64,000 bases of DNA, taken from contig NZ_FNMV01000001.1 in assembly GCF_900106645.1 (NCBI RefSeq), positions 372,001-436,000 of the forward strand, given 5' to 3'. Made by a program: the position numbers and the translations under genes. Within the stretch, counting starts at the first letter, position 1; each line of letters begins with the position of its first letter. The notes under the pieces were generated by a model that was given only the letters and a program-made list of their open reading frames with translations, searched no databases and was not told the DNA's origin. Positions 18,654-27,956 of this stretch are shown here, one piece after another. Origin of the DNA: Flavobacterium degerlachei (GTDB lineage: Bacteria; Bacteroidota; Bacteroidia; Flavobacteriales; Flavobacteriaceae).

Positions 18654-20300
18654 TCATTTTATGTCCTTTCCTATCGCCATCACATTTGATTCAAAGGCAT
18701 CACGTGGACCTACAGCTTTGTTCTTGATTTGGGATCTGTAATTGTAAATTGTCGATACAGAATAGCGAAGGAAAACAGATATTTTGGCGCTATCTTTTAT
18801 GCCTAAACGGATCAATGCAAAGATGCGAAGTTCAGTATTAAGCAATTCGCCTTCCTTTAATTGAATGGCATCTTCATCAACTAATAGGGCTGCAAATTCT
18901 TCGATAAAGGTGGGAAACAGTTGTAAAAAAGTTTGGTCAAAATTAGTGTAGAATTCTTTCAGCTCATTTTCGATAAACTGTTTTGACTTAACAGCAGTCA
19001 CCAAATCATTCATTTTTCCAGTTGTTACCATTACATTTAGTTTGCGTCGGTATCCCTCAAGTTTTCCTATATAATCCGAACATTGATCCATATAACGCCC
19101 AATATATATTTCTTTTAGTAGGTTGGCTTCAGTCAACGTGAAATTAGCTTCGTTTAACTTCTCGTTAAAAAAAGAGAGTTCTTTATTCAATTCAGAAAGC
19201 TGAATATTGGCCAAATAGATGTCTTGTTTCGCTCTATTCAATTTCTTCATTTGTTTGAAAAGCATAAATAATATGACCAATAAAACAAGCGAGAGCAGAC
19301 TGGCGCTGACTAGAAAAAGCACTATTTGAAAGCGGTTTGTTTCATTTTGCTGTTGGTAGGCTTCATTGATGATGGGCATCATCTTCGAAATTTCATAGGT
19401 TCTTAAACGGGCATTACAAAAAAGTGCATCTTCAAGAGATCGTTTCATGTATTTGTACGCTCGGTCTATGTCGCCATCTTCATACATCATAAAAGCGAGT
19501 GATCGAAGCGAAATGTATTCTTTTTTGGCCAATTGTAAGTCGGAGATAGCTGATATTGTCAACCATTTTTTTTCCTGTTCATGGTCCTTTTTTCCATGAT
19601 AGGATTGTGAAATCAAATAAGCTACAACTGCTTGTTCTGGATTATCATTAGATATATTAGGGAAATAATCAAGCAATAAATCTAACGATTCCTCATGTTT
19701 TTTGTCCCCAAGGAGTTTGCTGGCTTGGTCAATAAATTTTAAGTTAGATTGGGATGGATAAGACTGCATGGTGGAGTCCCGATACTGTCTAGTCAATAAA
19801 TCGTATTTCTTTTGTTCCTGAAGTGAGGCTGCATAATCAGACATAGAGCCATAAATAGTAGTATTGACACGGTAAAAATAACTGTATAGATCAGCCGAAG
19901 ATTTGATGTCAATTTTATGGAGAACATCAGTGGCTTCTTTATACATTCCTAATGTTCCCATTATGGAAGCTAGATTTAATTTGGCCGAATTGATTTTTGT
20001 AATATCCTTTAAAACAGTGGCTATTTGAAGATTTTTTCTGGCATACCCTAAAGCGGAATCCGACTGATAGAGTTTGTACTCATCGAATAAGTTTTGACCA
20101 ATTTCATATTTTTGAAGATCGCTAGAAGATTGTTTCAGCAAAACTTTCAGTTGTTTTATTTTATCCTCTTTGCGATTGGAATAAATCTGGTAATTATCAA
20201 CTGTTGTATCCAACTCATTCAACAAAGTGTCAAAATCATTTTGCGCCATAAGTAGTACAGGAAAGAGCAATACAACAACAAAATTCAAAAGTCGATTCAT
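18654..20300 (-). CDS. DUF6377 membrane-bound sensor-regulator
   Basis: A 548-residue protein with a signal peptide (about 1-19, LMAQ), helical TPR-like repeats in the exported part (about 60-300), a transmembrane helix near 325-347, a coiled coil (about 350-400), and a C-terminal LuxR-like region (about 470-545) with the helix-turn-helix KDSAKISVFLRYSVSTIYNY. The design resembles sensor-regulators that read a periplasmic signal and act on DNA directly. It lies upstream of a GH97 glycosidase on the same strand, so carbohydrate control is a reasonable inference. A direct DNA-binding role has not been shown by anything visible beyond the HTH pattern. Confidence 0.82.
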   Translation of the reverse strand: MNRLLNFVVVLLFPVLLMAQNDFDTLLNELDTTVDNYQIYSNRKEDKIKQLKVLLKQSSSDLQKYEIGQNLFDEYKLYQSDSALGYARKNLQIATVLKDITKINSAKLNLASIMGTLGMYKEATDVLHKIDIKSSADLYSYFYRVNTTIYGSMSDYAASLQEQKKYDLLTRQYRDSTMQSYPSQSNLKFIDQASKLLGDKKHEESLDLLLDYFPNISNDNPEQAVVAYLISQSYHGKKDHEQEKKWLTISAISDLQLAKKEYISLRSLAFMMYEDGDIDRAYKYMKRSLEDALFCNARLRTYEISKMMPIINEAYQQQNETNRFQIVLFLVSASLLSLVLLVILFMLFKQMKKLNRAKQDIYLANIQLSELNKELSFFNEKLNEANFTLTEANLLKEIYIGRYMDQCSDYIGKLEGYRRKLNVMVTTGKMNDLVTAVKSKQFIENELKEFYTNFDQTFLQLFPTFIEEFAALLVDEDAIQLKEGELLNTELRIFALIRLGIKDSAKISVFLRYSVSTIYNYRSQIKNKAVGPRDAFESNVMAIGKDIK

Positions 20301-20506
20301 TCAAATGGGATTAAATTGGGGTAAAAATAATTAAAATAACCTATTGCAGCGGGAGTATTTATTTTTTTACCACATAGAGATATAAATAAGGTTGTTTTTG
20401 AGAAGACGTTTTACTTTTTTAAAGAAAACATAGCTTTTGGAGCTTAATGAAAACAGCAATTCCTATTTATGAAAGCATTCGAAAAAAAAGATCTCTTTGC
20501 AACTAT

Positions 20507-20648
20507 GCTATGTGACAAGTAAAATTTCTATCTAATTCTTTTTAAAGACAAATAATTCTATGGCTCTATGTAGTAAAAGAGATTCAGAAGTCAAAAGCTT
20601 CCCCAATAAATAACCTGTAAAAATCTGTGAAATCAGCGGTAAAAAAAA
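20507..20648 (+). repeat. CTATGT-family repeat, copy 1
   Basis: Starts GCTATGTGACAAGTAAAA and includes GGCTCTATGTAGTAAAAGAG and ATTCAGAAGTCAAAAGCTT. It is about 90% identical by eye to the copy 247 bases downstream. The CTATGT...CTATGTAGTAAAA frame links it to copies at 53658 and 61891. Confidence 0.75.
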
Positions 20649-20753
20649 ATAACCGCAGAGTAGAATGATTCGCGCAGATTTCTTTCAGTAGTTTAGTCAA
20701 AAAAATAATCTGCGAAAATCTGTGGAATTAGCGGTGAAAATATTTTACAGTTT

Positions 20754-20894
20754 GCTATGTGACAAGTAAAACTTCTATCTAACTCTTTTTAAAGACAATT
20801 AACTCTATGTCTCTATGTAGTAAAAGAGATTCAGAAGTCAAAAGCTTTTCCGATAAATTATCTACGATAATCTTTGAAATCAGCGGCTAAAACA
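20754..20894 (+). repeat. CTATGT-family repeat, copy 2
   Basis: Direct repeat of 20507-20648, with CTATGTCTCTATGTAGTAAA and the same following segment down to AAATCAGCGG. It ends about 120 bases before the hflX start. Confidence 0.75.
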
Positions 20895-20989
20895 CACTAT
20901 TGTTAAATAACAGCAGTGCTCAAAGTATCAATTTTCACAGCTATTGTTTATTATGAAGGGATAAATTCCATAAGTCGCTGACAAATGAT

Positions 20990-20997
20990 TAAATTTG
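20990..20997 (+). promoter_or_regulatory. Promoter -7 box for hflX
   Basis: TAAATTTG matches TAnnTTTG and lies 16 bases before the ATG at 21014, implying a very short leader. A -33 TTTG is not evident. Confidence 0.4.
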
Positions 20998-21013
20998 TGA
21001 CTTATTCAAAGTT

Positions 21014-22273
21014 ATGTTAGAAAAAGAAACAATAAATTTCGAAAAAACGGCCATTGTCGGTATTGTAACCCAAAACCAAAGCGAAGAGAAATTAAAAGAA
21101 TATCTCGACGAATTGGAGTTTTTGACTTACACAGCAGGTGGAGAAGTGGTAAAACGTTTTTCACAAAAGATGGAGCGTCCTAATCCCAAAACTTTCGTTG
21201 GAACCGGAAAAATTGATGAAATTCATTCGTATGTAAAAGAGAATGGAATTTCAACATTGATTTTTGATGATGAATTGACTCCTTCACAACAAAAAAATAT
21301 TGCCAAAATAATTGAGGAATGTAAGATTCTAGATAGAACTCACCTTATCCTTGACATTTTTGCACAACGTGCCGAAACTTCTTATGCAAGAACACAGGTA
21401 GAACTGGCGCAGTGCCAATATTTGCTGCCTAGACTTTCTGGAATGTGGACTCACCTTGAGCGTCAAAAAGGGGGAATTGGAATGCGTGGACCTGGGGAAA
21501 CCGAGATTGAAACAGACAGACGTATTGTTCGCGACAGGATAGCGTTATTAAAAGATAAAATTAAAGCCATTGACAAGCAAATGGGCACGCAACGCGGGAA
21601 TCGTGGCGCCATGGTTCGTGTTGCTTTGGTTGGTTATACTAATGTTGGAAAATCGACATTGATGAATGCCGTAGGGAAAAGTGACGTTTTTGTCGAAAAC
21701 AAACTTTTTGCGACTTTGGACACCACCGTTCGAAAAGTAGTCATCAAAAACCTCCCTTTCTTGCTTTCTGACACCGTAGGTTTCATCAGGAAACTGCCAA
21801 CACAACTAGTCGATTCTTTCAAAAGTACGCTTGATGAGGTTCGTGAAGCTGATTTGTTGTTGCACGTGGTTGATATTTCACATCCTGAATTTGAAGATCA
21901 TATCGCATCTGTAAACCAGACTTTATTAGACATCAAAGCTAATGATAAGCCGGTAATAATGGTTTTCAATAAGATTGATTCTTTCAAACATTTGACCATT
22001 GATGAAGATGATCTTATGACCGAAAAAACACCAAGACACTTCACGCTTGAAGAGTGGAAATCTACATGGATGAGTCGTGTAGGAGAAGAAAATGCTTTGT
22101 TTATTTCGGCAACCAACAGAGAGAATTTCGAGGAATTCAGAGAGCGTGTATATGAAGCGGTAAGACATATTCACATTACCCGTTTTCCTTACAATAAGTT
22201 TCTATACCCAGACTATAAAGACGCTGTGGAGAAAGAAGACAAAGACGAGCAAGAAGAGGAAACAATTGATTAA
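21014..22273 (+). CDS. hflX: Ribosome-associated GTPase HflX
   Basis: A 419-residue Obg-HflX superfamily GTPase. The N-terminal HflX domain (about 1-190) contains FVGTGKIDEI and the GMWTHLERQKGGIGMRGPGE linker. The G domain has GYTNVGKSTL (P loop, near residue 207), TTVRK (switch I), DTVGFI (G3) and NKID (G4). It ends in an acidic tail. HflX splits stalled or stress-arrested 70S ribosomes. The length is typical, and it is a single gene. Confidence 0.96.
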   Translation: MLEKETINFEKTAIVGIVTQNQSEEKLKEYLDELEFLTYTAGGEVVKRFSQKMERPNPKTFVGTGKIDEIHSYVKENGISTLIFDDELTPSQQKNIAKIIEECKILDRTHLILDIFAQRAETSYARTQVELAQCQYLLPRLSGMWTHLERQKGGIGMRGPGETEIETDRRIVRDRIALLKDKIKAIDKQMGTQRGNRGAMVRVALVGYTNVGKSTLMNAVGKSDVFVENKLFATLDTTVRKVVIKNLPFLLSDTVGFIRKLPTQLVDSFKSTLDEVREADLLLHVVDISHPEFEDHIASVNQTLLDIKANDKPVIMVFNKIDSFKHLTIDEDDLMTEKTPRHFTLEEWKSTWMSRVGEENALFISATNRENFEEFRERVYEAVRHIHITRFPYNKFLYPDYKDAVEKEDKDEQEEETID

Positions 22274-22616
22274 TTCATAGTTTCCCAAAAACATAAAATA
22301 CCCCAATCCCTTTTGAATTTTCATTAGGGATTTTTTTTGGGCATGCCCCAGCTTCCACTACGTTACAGCTGCGTCAGGCTGTACGCTGCAATCTCCCGAA
22401 GAAAAATCTGGAGGATTTCCGCTGCCATCCTTCATGCGAAGCTACAGTAGTAATTGCTAGTGCGCTTCTTTTGATGTGTTGTAAGATATAAAAACATTTG
22501 AATAAAAAAACGGTGAAAAGTAGGACGCCATTGCACATATATACAGTTTTATAACGATAATATTTGCACTACTCGAGAAACAAAACTACTTTTGATAATA
22601 TCAAATGATAGTATCG
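22274..22616. other. Spacer hflX-fic with dispersed repeat
   Basis: About 22340-22445 is a member of the dispersed hairpin family. On the minus strand GGCAGCGGAAATCCTCC pairs partly with GGGAGATTGCAGCG around TTTTTCTTC. Before the fic gene there is AATATTTG at about 22558, one base off the -7 consensus. Confidence 0.5.
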
Positions 22617-23576
22617 ATGAAACCACCGTATGAGATTACACCAAATATTTTAAAACTAATTAGCGCTATTTCTGAAAAACTTGGAGAAGTTAACGCAAAC
22701 TTTTTAAACAGACAATCTCCACAACTTAGAAAACAAAATATAATAAAAACAATTCATTCTTCTTTGCAAATTGAGGGCAATACATTAACAGAAGAACAGA
22801 TTACTGCGTTAATTGAAAACAAAAGAGTTATCGGGCCTGAAAAAGACGTTTTGGAGGTTTTGAATGCAATTAAAGTGTATGAAAGCCTAAAAGAATTTAA
22901 CTTTTCATCTGATAAGAGTTTTTTGAAAGCACATTCGGAATTGATGGCCGGTTTAATAGAAAACGCAGGGAAATATAGAAGAAAAGGAGTAGGAATAGTT
23001 AAAGGAACTAAAGTCGAGCATGTTGCTCCGCCTTATGAAAATGTTCCATATTTAATGAATGACTTATTTGAATATCTTAAGAATTCAGATGAATTGGTTC
23101 TTATAAAAAGTTGTGTCTTTCATTATGAAATGGAGTTTATTCATCCATTTCTAGACGGAAATGGTAGGATGGGTAGATTATGGCAAACTTTAATTTTAAT
23201 GTCAGAATACCCAGTATTCGAGTTTTTACCTTTTGAAACACTCATTAGTAAAACTCAGAATGAATATTACAAGTCATTGGCTATGAGTGACAAATCAGGA
23301 GAATTAACTTTTTTTATTGAGTACATGCTTGGGGTGATTAATGAATCCCTAAGTTCTTTACTCTCTTATAATAACAGAGTTTTAAAAGATATTGATAGAT
23401 TAGACTATTTTTTAAATCTTGGTTTAAACGAATTCACAAGAAAGGATTATATGAACATTTTTAAAGATTTGTCATCGGCAACAGCAAGTAGAGACTTAAA
23501 AAAAGGAATGCAACTAAATTTATTTAAAAGTGAAGGCAGTCTTAATAAAACTAAATATATTGTAAGTAAAAACTAG
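22617..23576 (+). CDS. Fic family AMP-transferase-like protein
   Basis: A 319-residue Fic protein. The catalytic loop HPFLDGNGRMGR (about residues 176-187) is a full match to HxFx(D/E)GNGRxxR. The inhibitory helix motif SLQIEG (about 49-54, Glu53) lies N-terminal to the Fic fold, so this is a class II, self-inhibited enzyme. The C-terminal part (about 255-319) looks like a winged helix. Such enzymes transfer AMP to hydroxyl side chains; the target is unknown. I take ATG 22617 because family members begin MKPPYEIT; an ATG four codons upstream is possible. It is a single gene between two repeats. Confidence 0.93.
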   Translation: MKPPYEITPNILKLISAISEKLGEVNANFLNRQSPQLRKQNIIKTIHSSLQIEGNTLTEEQITALIENKRVIGPEKDVLEVLNAIKVYESLKEFNFSSDKSFLKAHSELMAGLIENAGKYRRKGVGIVKGTKVEHVAPPYENVPYLMNDLFEYLKNSDELVLIKSCVFHYEMEFIHPFLDGNGRMGRLWQTLILMSEYPVFEFLPFETLISKTQNEYYKSLAMSDKSGELTFFIEYMLGVINESLSSLLSYNNRVLKDIDRLDYFLNLGLNEFTRKDYMNIFKDLSSATASRDLKKGMQLNLFKSEGSLNKTKYIVSKN

Positions 23577-23766
23577 GGTTCGCAATGCCGGATTATTAAA
23601 AGATAATCTTCATGAGATTGCTTCGGCAGTTCGCTATCGCTATAATCCCATCTGGAGCTCGTCTGCGACGAGTACCTACTTAAATTTAAAGATAAAACGT
23701 AGCGTTTGCAACGAGGTTAACTACATATAATGCCGCAACAAAATAGCTACAATAAATAGAAAAACT
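23577..23766. repeat. Possible decayed dispersed element
   Basis: Contains GATTATTAAAAGATAATC (a hairpin), followed by GAGATTGCTTCGGCAG and TTCGCTATCGCTATAATCCC. These words recall the ends of the family at 32810 and 53442, but no full copy can be aligned. Confidence 0.4.
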
Positions 23767-24720
23767 ATGATAGAGGTTTATGTAAATGGATTAGTAAAAA
23801 AAGTCACAGGAATCAAAGATATAATTGGATTCGAAAAGGAAGATATTATTTACATCAAATTAATTGGCAATGAAGAAAAAAAATTAAATGAAATCGCTGA
23901 AAAATGGAATATAAATTTAGAACCATTTCAAAATAGAGAAGATATTGAAATTAGTTCTCATTATATAGATGTTTCCAACCAACTTACCTTAAACCTATCT
24001 ATTCCTATTAATATCTCAGAGGGAACAACCAAAGAGGAGAGTATTCATATCGTCATTAAGGAAAATATACTTTTTCTATTTTTATCCGAAAACATGAACA
24101 AAACACTAAACCAGTTGATTAATTTAAGATATGACATTGAAAACCTAAAATTAGAAACACATTTAGACTTTTTAGCTTTCCAGATCGGAATCTTATCTGA
24201 TTATTTTGCAGACATTGTAGAATTAAACTCGAACAAAATCCGAGACACATACTATAAGGCAATGAGCTTTACAAAAGTATCTGATGATATTTTAGACATA
24301 CTTACAAAGTACAATTTTAATAATTTTATACTAAGAGATTCAGTTTCGGAATTTCAAAGAGTAATTTTATTGCTAAGAAAGAAGTACTCAGGAAACAAAA
24401 TTATTAATGAAAAATTAGAGATAGAAATAAACGATTTAAATGTAGTTTCGGAGCATATTCAATATAACTTTGAGAGAGTAAATGACTTGAAAACAAACAT
24501 AAATAGTAAAATTGAATTAGAGCAAAACAAAATCTTCAAGACTTTGACAATTATTACAGTTTGTGTATCAATTCCATCATTAATAGCTGGGATTTATGGG
24601 ATGAATTTTAAAAACATGCCTGAATTGAATTATTACTACAGCTATCCAATTGTAGTAGTTGTAATTATTTTAAGTTGTTTGGTACCTCTAATCTATTTTA
24701 AAAGAAACAAATGGTTTTGA
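23767..24720 (+). CDS. CorA-type divalent cation transporter
   Basis: A 317-residue protein with a soluble N-terminal domain, a long helical stalk (about 110-250), and two C-terminal membrane helices (about 255-277 and 290-310). The signature GMNFKNMPEL follows the first helix (GMN about 278-280, with the periplasmic MPEL loop). It probably forms a pentameric Mg2+ channel; Ni2+ and Co2+ transport is also known for the family. The basic tail KRNKWF is typical. It is a single gene, and I see no Mg-responsive leader. Confidence 0.92.
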   Translation: MIEVYVNGLVKKVTGIKDIIGFEKEDIIYIKLIGNEEKKLNEIAEKWNINLEPFQNREDIEISSHYIDVSNQLTLNLSIPINISEGTTKEESIHIVIKENILFLFLSENMNKTLNQLINLRYDIENLKLETHLDFLAFQIGILSDYFADIVELNSNKIRDTYYKAMSFTKVSDDILDILTKYNFNNFILRDSVSEFQRVILLLRKKYSGNKIINEKLEIEINDLNVVSEHIQYNFERVNDLKTNINSKIELEQNKIFKTLTIITVCVSIPSLIAGIYGMNFKNMPELNYYYSYPIVVVVIILSCLVPLIYFKRNKWF

Positions 24721-24917
24721 GAAATAGTAAAGCTAATAATGTATAAAACCTGTATTGACAGCAAAAGATGGCAGTGTCATTTACAAGAAACCGCTTGGTA
24801 TCATTGCTCGCAAATTGAGGTAAAATGAATCTTTCTAAGCATTTCCATTTGGTTAATAATAATGTTAGCGAGGGTAAAGTTTTTGTATCATCGAATATAG
24901 TAAAAGTCTATTTGTAA

Positions 24918-25244
24918 TTAACTTTCGAGTGGTTCAAGACTATTTTCAAAAATCAATCCTGCTTTGTACATTCCTTTTAAAACGGGATGTATTTCTTGTC
25001 CCATTTTTGTTAAGCTATATTCGACCCTAAGCGGAACTTCAGGAAATACAGTCCTGTTAATTAAACTATCCTGCTCTAACTCTTTAAGTTGTTTTGTCAT
25101 CATACGCTCACTAATATCAGGTATTAGTTTTACTAATTCACCATATCTTTTATTCCCTTGAAAGAGGTGCAAAATAATGGTGCCTTTTCTTTTTCCTTTT
25201 ATAGAATTTATAAATGTATCAATAGGACAATAACTTTTTTTCAT
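24918..25244 (-). CDS. HxlR-family transcriptional regulator
   Basis: A 108-residue winged-helix protein of the HxlR/MarR-like group, with the N-terminal Cys in SYCPIDTFI (residues 4-12), the recognition segment ISERMMTKQLKELEQD and the wing PLRVEYSLT. Family members sense reactive electrophiles or redox change, often through the N-terminal cysteine. I use the Met at 25244; the ATG at 25277 would add eleven residues. It is divergent from the quinone oxidoreductase with a 139-base shared spacer, so local control of that gene is likely. Confidence 0.9.
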   Translation of the reverse strand: MKKSYCPIDTFINSIKGKRKGTIILHLFQGNKRYGELVKLIPDISERMMTKQLKELEQDSLINRTVFPEVPLRVEYSLTKMGQEIHPVLKGMYKAGLIFENSLEPLES

Positions 25245-25383
25245 CTTTTTTGGGTTGGGAACGCAGTAAATACACAAAATAGCACAAAATGTTCGTAATG
25301 GAATATTTTGTAAGCTATTGTTTATCAGTATATTTTAGTCGAAATTTGATGTAAAAGTAATCAAATCATATAAAATAGCAACA

Positions 25384-26382
25384 ATGAATAGTAAATCAAC
25401 ATACAAGGCCTTTAGAGTAGAAGAAAAAGACGGAAAATACATTTCGACAATAAAAGAAATGCCATTTGAATCTTTGTCCAAAGGAGAATTATTAATCAAA
25501 GTACACTATAGTTCATTAAACTACAAAGATGCTTTATCAGCTAGCGGTAATAAAGGGGTAACGAGAAATTATCCGCATACACCAGGTATTGATGCTGTTG
25601 GAACAATTGTTTCATCTGAATCAGGTAAATTTAAAGTAGAGGATACTGTTATTGTAACCAGCTACGATTTAGGAATGAATACAAATGGAGGTTTTGGTCA
25701 ATACATCAAAGTTCCTGAAGACTGGGCTGTTAAATTACCGGAAAAGCTATCTATGAAAGAAGCTATGATAATAGGAACAGCTGGATTGACAGCTGGTATG
25801 TCAGTATTAAGACTTACTGAAACAGTTAAACCTGAAGATGGAGTGATAGTTGTCTCAGGTGCTACTGGAGGTGTAGGGTCTTTAAGTGTCGCTATTTTAA
25901 GTAAGCTTGGATATAAAGTGTCAGCAATAACAGGGAAAGAAACTGAAATTGAATTTTTAAAGAAACTAGGAGCAGACAACATTATTATGCGTACAGACTT
26001 TGAGGAAATGGATAAAAAGCCACTTTTAAAACCAGCTTTTGCTGGAGCTATTGACACTGTAGGAGGAGTAATTCTTGAAAACATTATTAAATCCGTAAGT
26101 CCAATGGGAGTTGTTACTTGTTGTGGTAATGTAGCGTCTCCAAAACTTGATTTAACGGTGTTTCCTTTCATATTAAGAGGAATTAGCCTTATAGGTATAG
26201 ACTCTCAAAATTACCCAATGAAATACAGAGAGATAGTCTGGAGTAAATTAGCAAATGAATGGAAAATGGATAATTTAAATGAAACATGTACTGAAATAAG
26301 TTTAAATGAATTAGACGAAAAAATAGATTTAATGCTTAAAGGAAAATTGAAAGGAAGAACAGTGGTGAAAATGGAGATGTAA
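25384..26382 (+). CDS. YhdH/YhfP-type quinone or acryloyl-CoA reductase
   Basis: A 332-residue zinc-free medium-chain dehydrogenase/reductase. The N-terminal GroES-like domain has NYKDALSASG and HTPGIDAVG; the nucleotide-binding loop GATGGVGSLS is near residues 160-170. It matches the YhdH/AcuI subgroup, which reduces acryloyl-CoA or quinone-like electrophiles with NADPH. It is divergent from an HxlR regulator, a common arrangement for electrophile-inducible reductases. The terminator downstream is shared with the convergent SUF-linked genes. Confidence 0.9.
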   Translation: MNSKSTYKAFRVEEKDGKYISTIKEMPFESLSKGELLIKVHYSSLNYKDALSASGNKGVTRNYPHTPGIDAVGTIVSSESGKFKVEDTVIVTSYDLGMNTNGGFGQYIKVPEDWAVKLPEKLSMKEAMIIGTAGLTAGMSVLRLTETVKPEDGVIVVSGATGGVGSLSVAILSKLGYKVSAITGKETEIEFLKKLGADNIIMRTDFEEMDKKPLLKPAFAGAIDTVGGVILENIIKSVSPMGVVTCCGNVASPKLDLTVFPFILRGISLIGIDSQNYPMKYREIVWSKLANEWKMDNLNETCTEISLNELDEKIDLMLKGKLKGRTVVKMEM

Positions 26383-26443
26383 AACCATACTTACTTCGAT
26401 TTTTCTTTTGGAAATAGGATATATTGACTGAATAAAACCGAAA

Positions 26444-26483
26444 ATAAAAAGCCCTTTTGATGAATTTCAAAAGGGCTTTTTAT
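26444..26483. terminator. Bidirectional terminator
   Basis: The arms ATAAAAAGCCCTTTTGA and TCAAAAGGGCTTTTTAT are perfect inverted repeats around TGAATT, lying between the reductase gene and the convergent DUF3078 gene. Confidence 0.88.
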
Positions 26484-26503
26484 ATACTTATTTTTGTTGG
26501 TTT

Positions 26504-27352
26504 CTAGAAACCATAATTCACTCCAATTCCAAAAACTTCACTTACCTGAACGGCTTGTATAGAGTTGTCATCGTATATTGTTCGTAAAGCCACGTTAGCC
26601 GAAAGGTATTTGTTGATTTTCATAACCAAATTCATTTGGTAATCGATATCTACATTTTGCGGATTGTCCAAATAGTTGGAATACAAATTCAAACGGTTCT
26701 CAATCGAGACATTTGCCATCACGTTAAACTTGTAATTAGCCGAAATACTGGCTCCAAACTCAAAACGAGAACTGTCACCCTGCAATACACCAAACGACGG
26801 TCCAAATTCAGTGAAATGGTCGTGAACAAGGATCAGTTTTGCGGTAGCGGGAGAAAAGTTGACACTTAAATTATTGCTTTTTTTCCATAACATTCCAGGT
26901 CCAAATTGAGTATAGGCAGGTGAGAAAAAGTGCGAGATTTTTAAGTCGTCTTTATCATAACCTGAATCCATTTGAGTTTTAAAATTGAAGAACAACGAAT
27001 AGTACCAATCGCCTTTTGCTTTTTTACCCCAAAGTGAATTTAATTCCAATCGGTCGTCAGTTTTGGCAATTTGATTATCTCCTTTAATTTTGGTCAACCC
27101 ATAAGCGGCGATAAGTTTGTTATCCCAAACAACATCTCCTTTTTTATAATTGAAATCATAATTCAAGTTAAAGTTTCCAGCAATGTTTGAGGTTCCGCCA
27201 CCAAGCCACTGCTTGTTATAAGCAGATTGGTTAAAAAGTAAGGAGATATTCCCTTTTTTTGTCCAAAGTTTTGTGGTGTCTTTTGAGACTTCCTGAGCAT
27301 TTACAGTTACTAAAGCCAAAAGGAATACGAAAGAAAGTAGTATTTTTTTCAT
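26504..27352 (-). CDS. DUF3078 outer-membrane beta-barrel-like protein
   Basis: A 282-residue exported protein with a signal peptide (about 1-19, VNAQ). The mature part is an alternation of polar and aromatic strands typical of DUF3078 (KGNISLLFNQSAYNKQWLGG, then repeated amphipathic strands) and ends in Phe. The function of the family is unknown. ATG 27352 begins the signal peptide; an upstream in-frame ATG at 27409 overlaps the DUF2480 gene and is rejected. It is the last gene of the sufS-side operon. Confidence 0.88.
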   Translation of the reverse strand: MKKILLSFVFLLALVTVNAQEVSKDTTKLWTKKGNISLLFNQSAYNKQWLGGGTSNIAGNFNLNYDFNYKKGDVVWDNKLIAAYGLTKIKGDNQIAKTDDRLELNSLWGKKAKGDWYYSLFFNFKTQMDSGYDKDDLKISHFFSPAYTQFGPGMLWKKSNNLSVNFSPATAKLILVHDHFTEFGPSFGVLQGDSSRFEFGASISANYKFNVMANVSIENRLNLYSNYLDNPQNVDIDYQMNLVMKINKYLSANVALRTIYDDNSIQAVQVSEVFGIGVNYGF

Positions 27353-27372
27353 GTTCTTGTATATTAAGGAAT

Positions 27373-27879
27373 TTATTTTTTCGCCTTGTACAAGGGAACT
27401 GCTGAACAAGCTTCGCCATACATTATGCTTCTAGCAAAGGGTTGCAAATTGCTTGCTGCCAAAACATATGCACGCATGGGTACTGGTTTTCTAGAACAGC
27501 CTTTTATAATAATCGCTTTATTGGCATAGACAGAATAGTCAATTTTAGCTAGTAATTCCTCATAAAGGGAGGCGTCTAAATCTTCGATGTTTCCGTTAAC
27601 CACTTTCTTCGCAAATGGAGCCACTTGAATGGTGACCAAAATGCTAGCCCAGGCTGGAACTATTGCATCCGTACTGCAATTGATAGCCACAAATTGATCT
27701 TGGTATTGTGTCCAGTCATGATTTTTAAGATGTTCCCTAAAGTCTTTTTCTTTCAACAAAAAACCTTCCAAAAGCCATTGCGAAATATCTATTTGCGCAC
27801 GAACACCCTTTGGATAGTAATCTTCAAGATCGAATACTTCCAGAGCACTGGTGGCTACTTTATTTATAATTTCTTCCAT
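27373..27879 (-). CDS. DUF2480 family protein
   Basis: A 168-residue cytosolic protein of the Bacteroidota-specific DUF2480 family (MEEIINKVATSALEVFDLED start; VPAWASILV near the middle; GCSRKPVP near residue 130). Function unknown. It occurs here with SUF genes, which suggests a link to iron-sulfur metabolism by context alone. It is followed after 20 bases by DUF3078 and preceded by a TTTAAAG hairpin. Confidence 0.88.
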   Translation of the reverse strand: MEEIINKVATSALEVFDLEDYYPKGVRAQIDISQWLLEGFLLKEKDFREHLKNHDWTQYQDQFVAINCSTDAIVPAWASILVTIQVAPFAKKVVNGNIEDLDASLYEELLAKIDYSVYANKAIIIKGCSRKPVPMRAYVLAASNLQPFARSIMYGEACSAVPLYKAKK

Positions 27880-27893
27880 GTTTCTCGTTTATA

Positions 27894-27953
27894 GTTTAAA
27901 AGTTTAAGGTTTAAAGTTAGTTAGACAACTTTAAACCATTAAACTTTAAACAA
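27894..27953. repeat. TTTAAAG hairpin, between sufT-like and DUF2480
   Basis: The left arm AGTTTAAGGTTTAAAGTT pairs with AACTTTAAACCATTAAACTT across about 10 bases. It is one of four related hairpins in the SUF spacers. Confidence 0.75.
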
Positions 27954-27956
27954 TTT

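Larger units (their letters stand above)
20301..21013. other. Repeat-rich spacer before hflX
   Basis: No gene in 713 bases. It contains two long direct repeats (20507-20648 and 20754-20894). Between them are words related to the CGCAGATT theme (ATAACCGCAGAGTAGAATG, ATTCGCGCAGATTT, AATCTGCGAAAATCTGTGG). A CTATGT-type motif on the other strand lies near 20369-20385. Confidence 0.7.

Noticed and set aside
22617-23576. Fic-Doc toxin-antitoxin pair
   Set aside because: The inhibitory motif is within the same chain and no small antitoxin gene is adjacent.
25698-26171. Minus-strand 157-codon ORF
   Set aside because: Antisense to the YhdH-like reductase.
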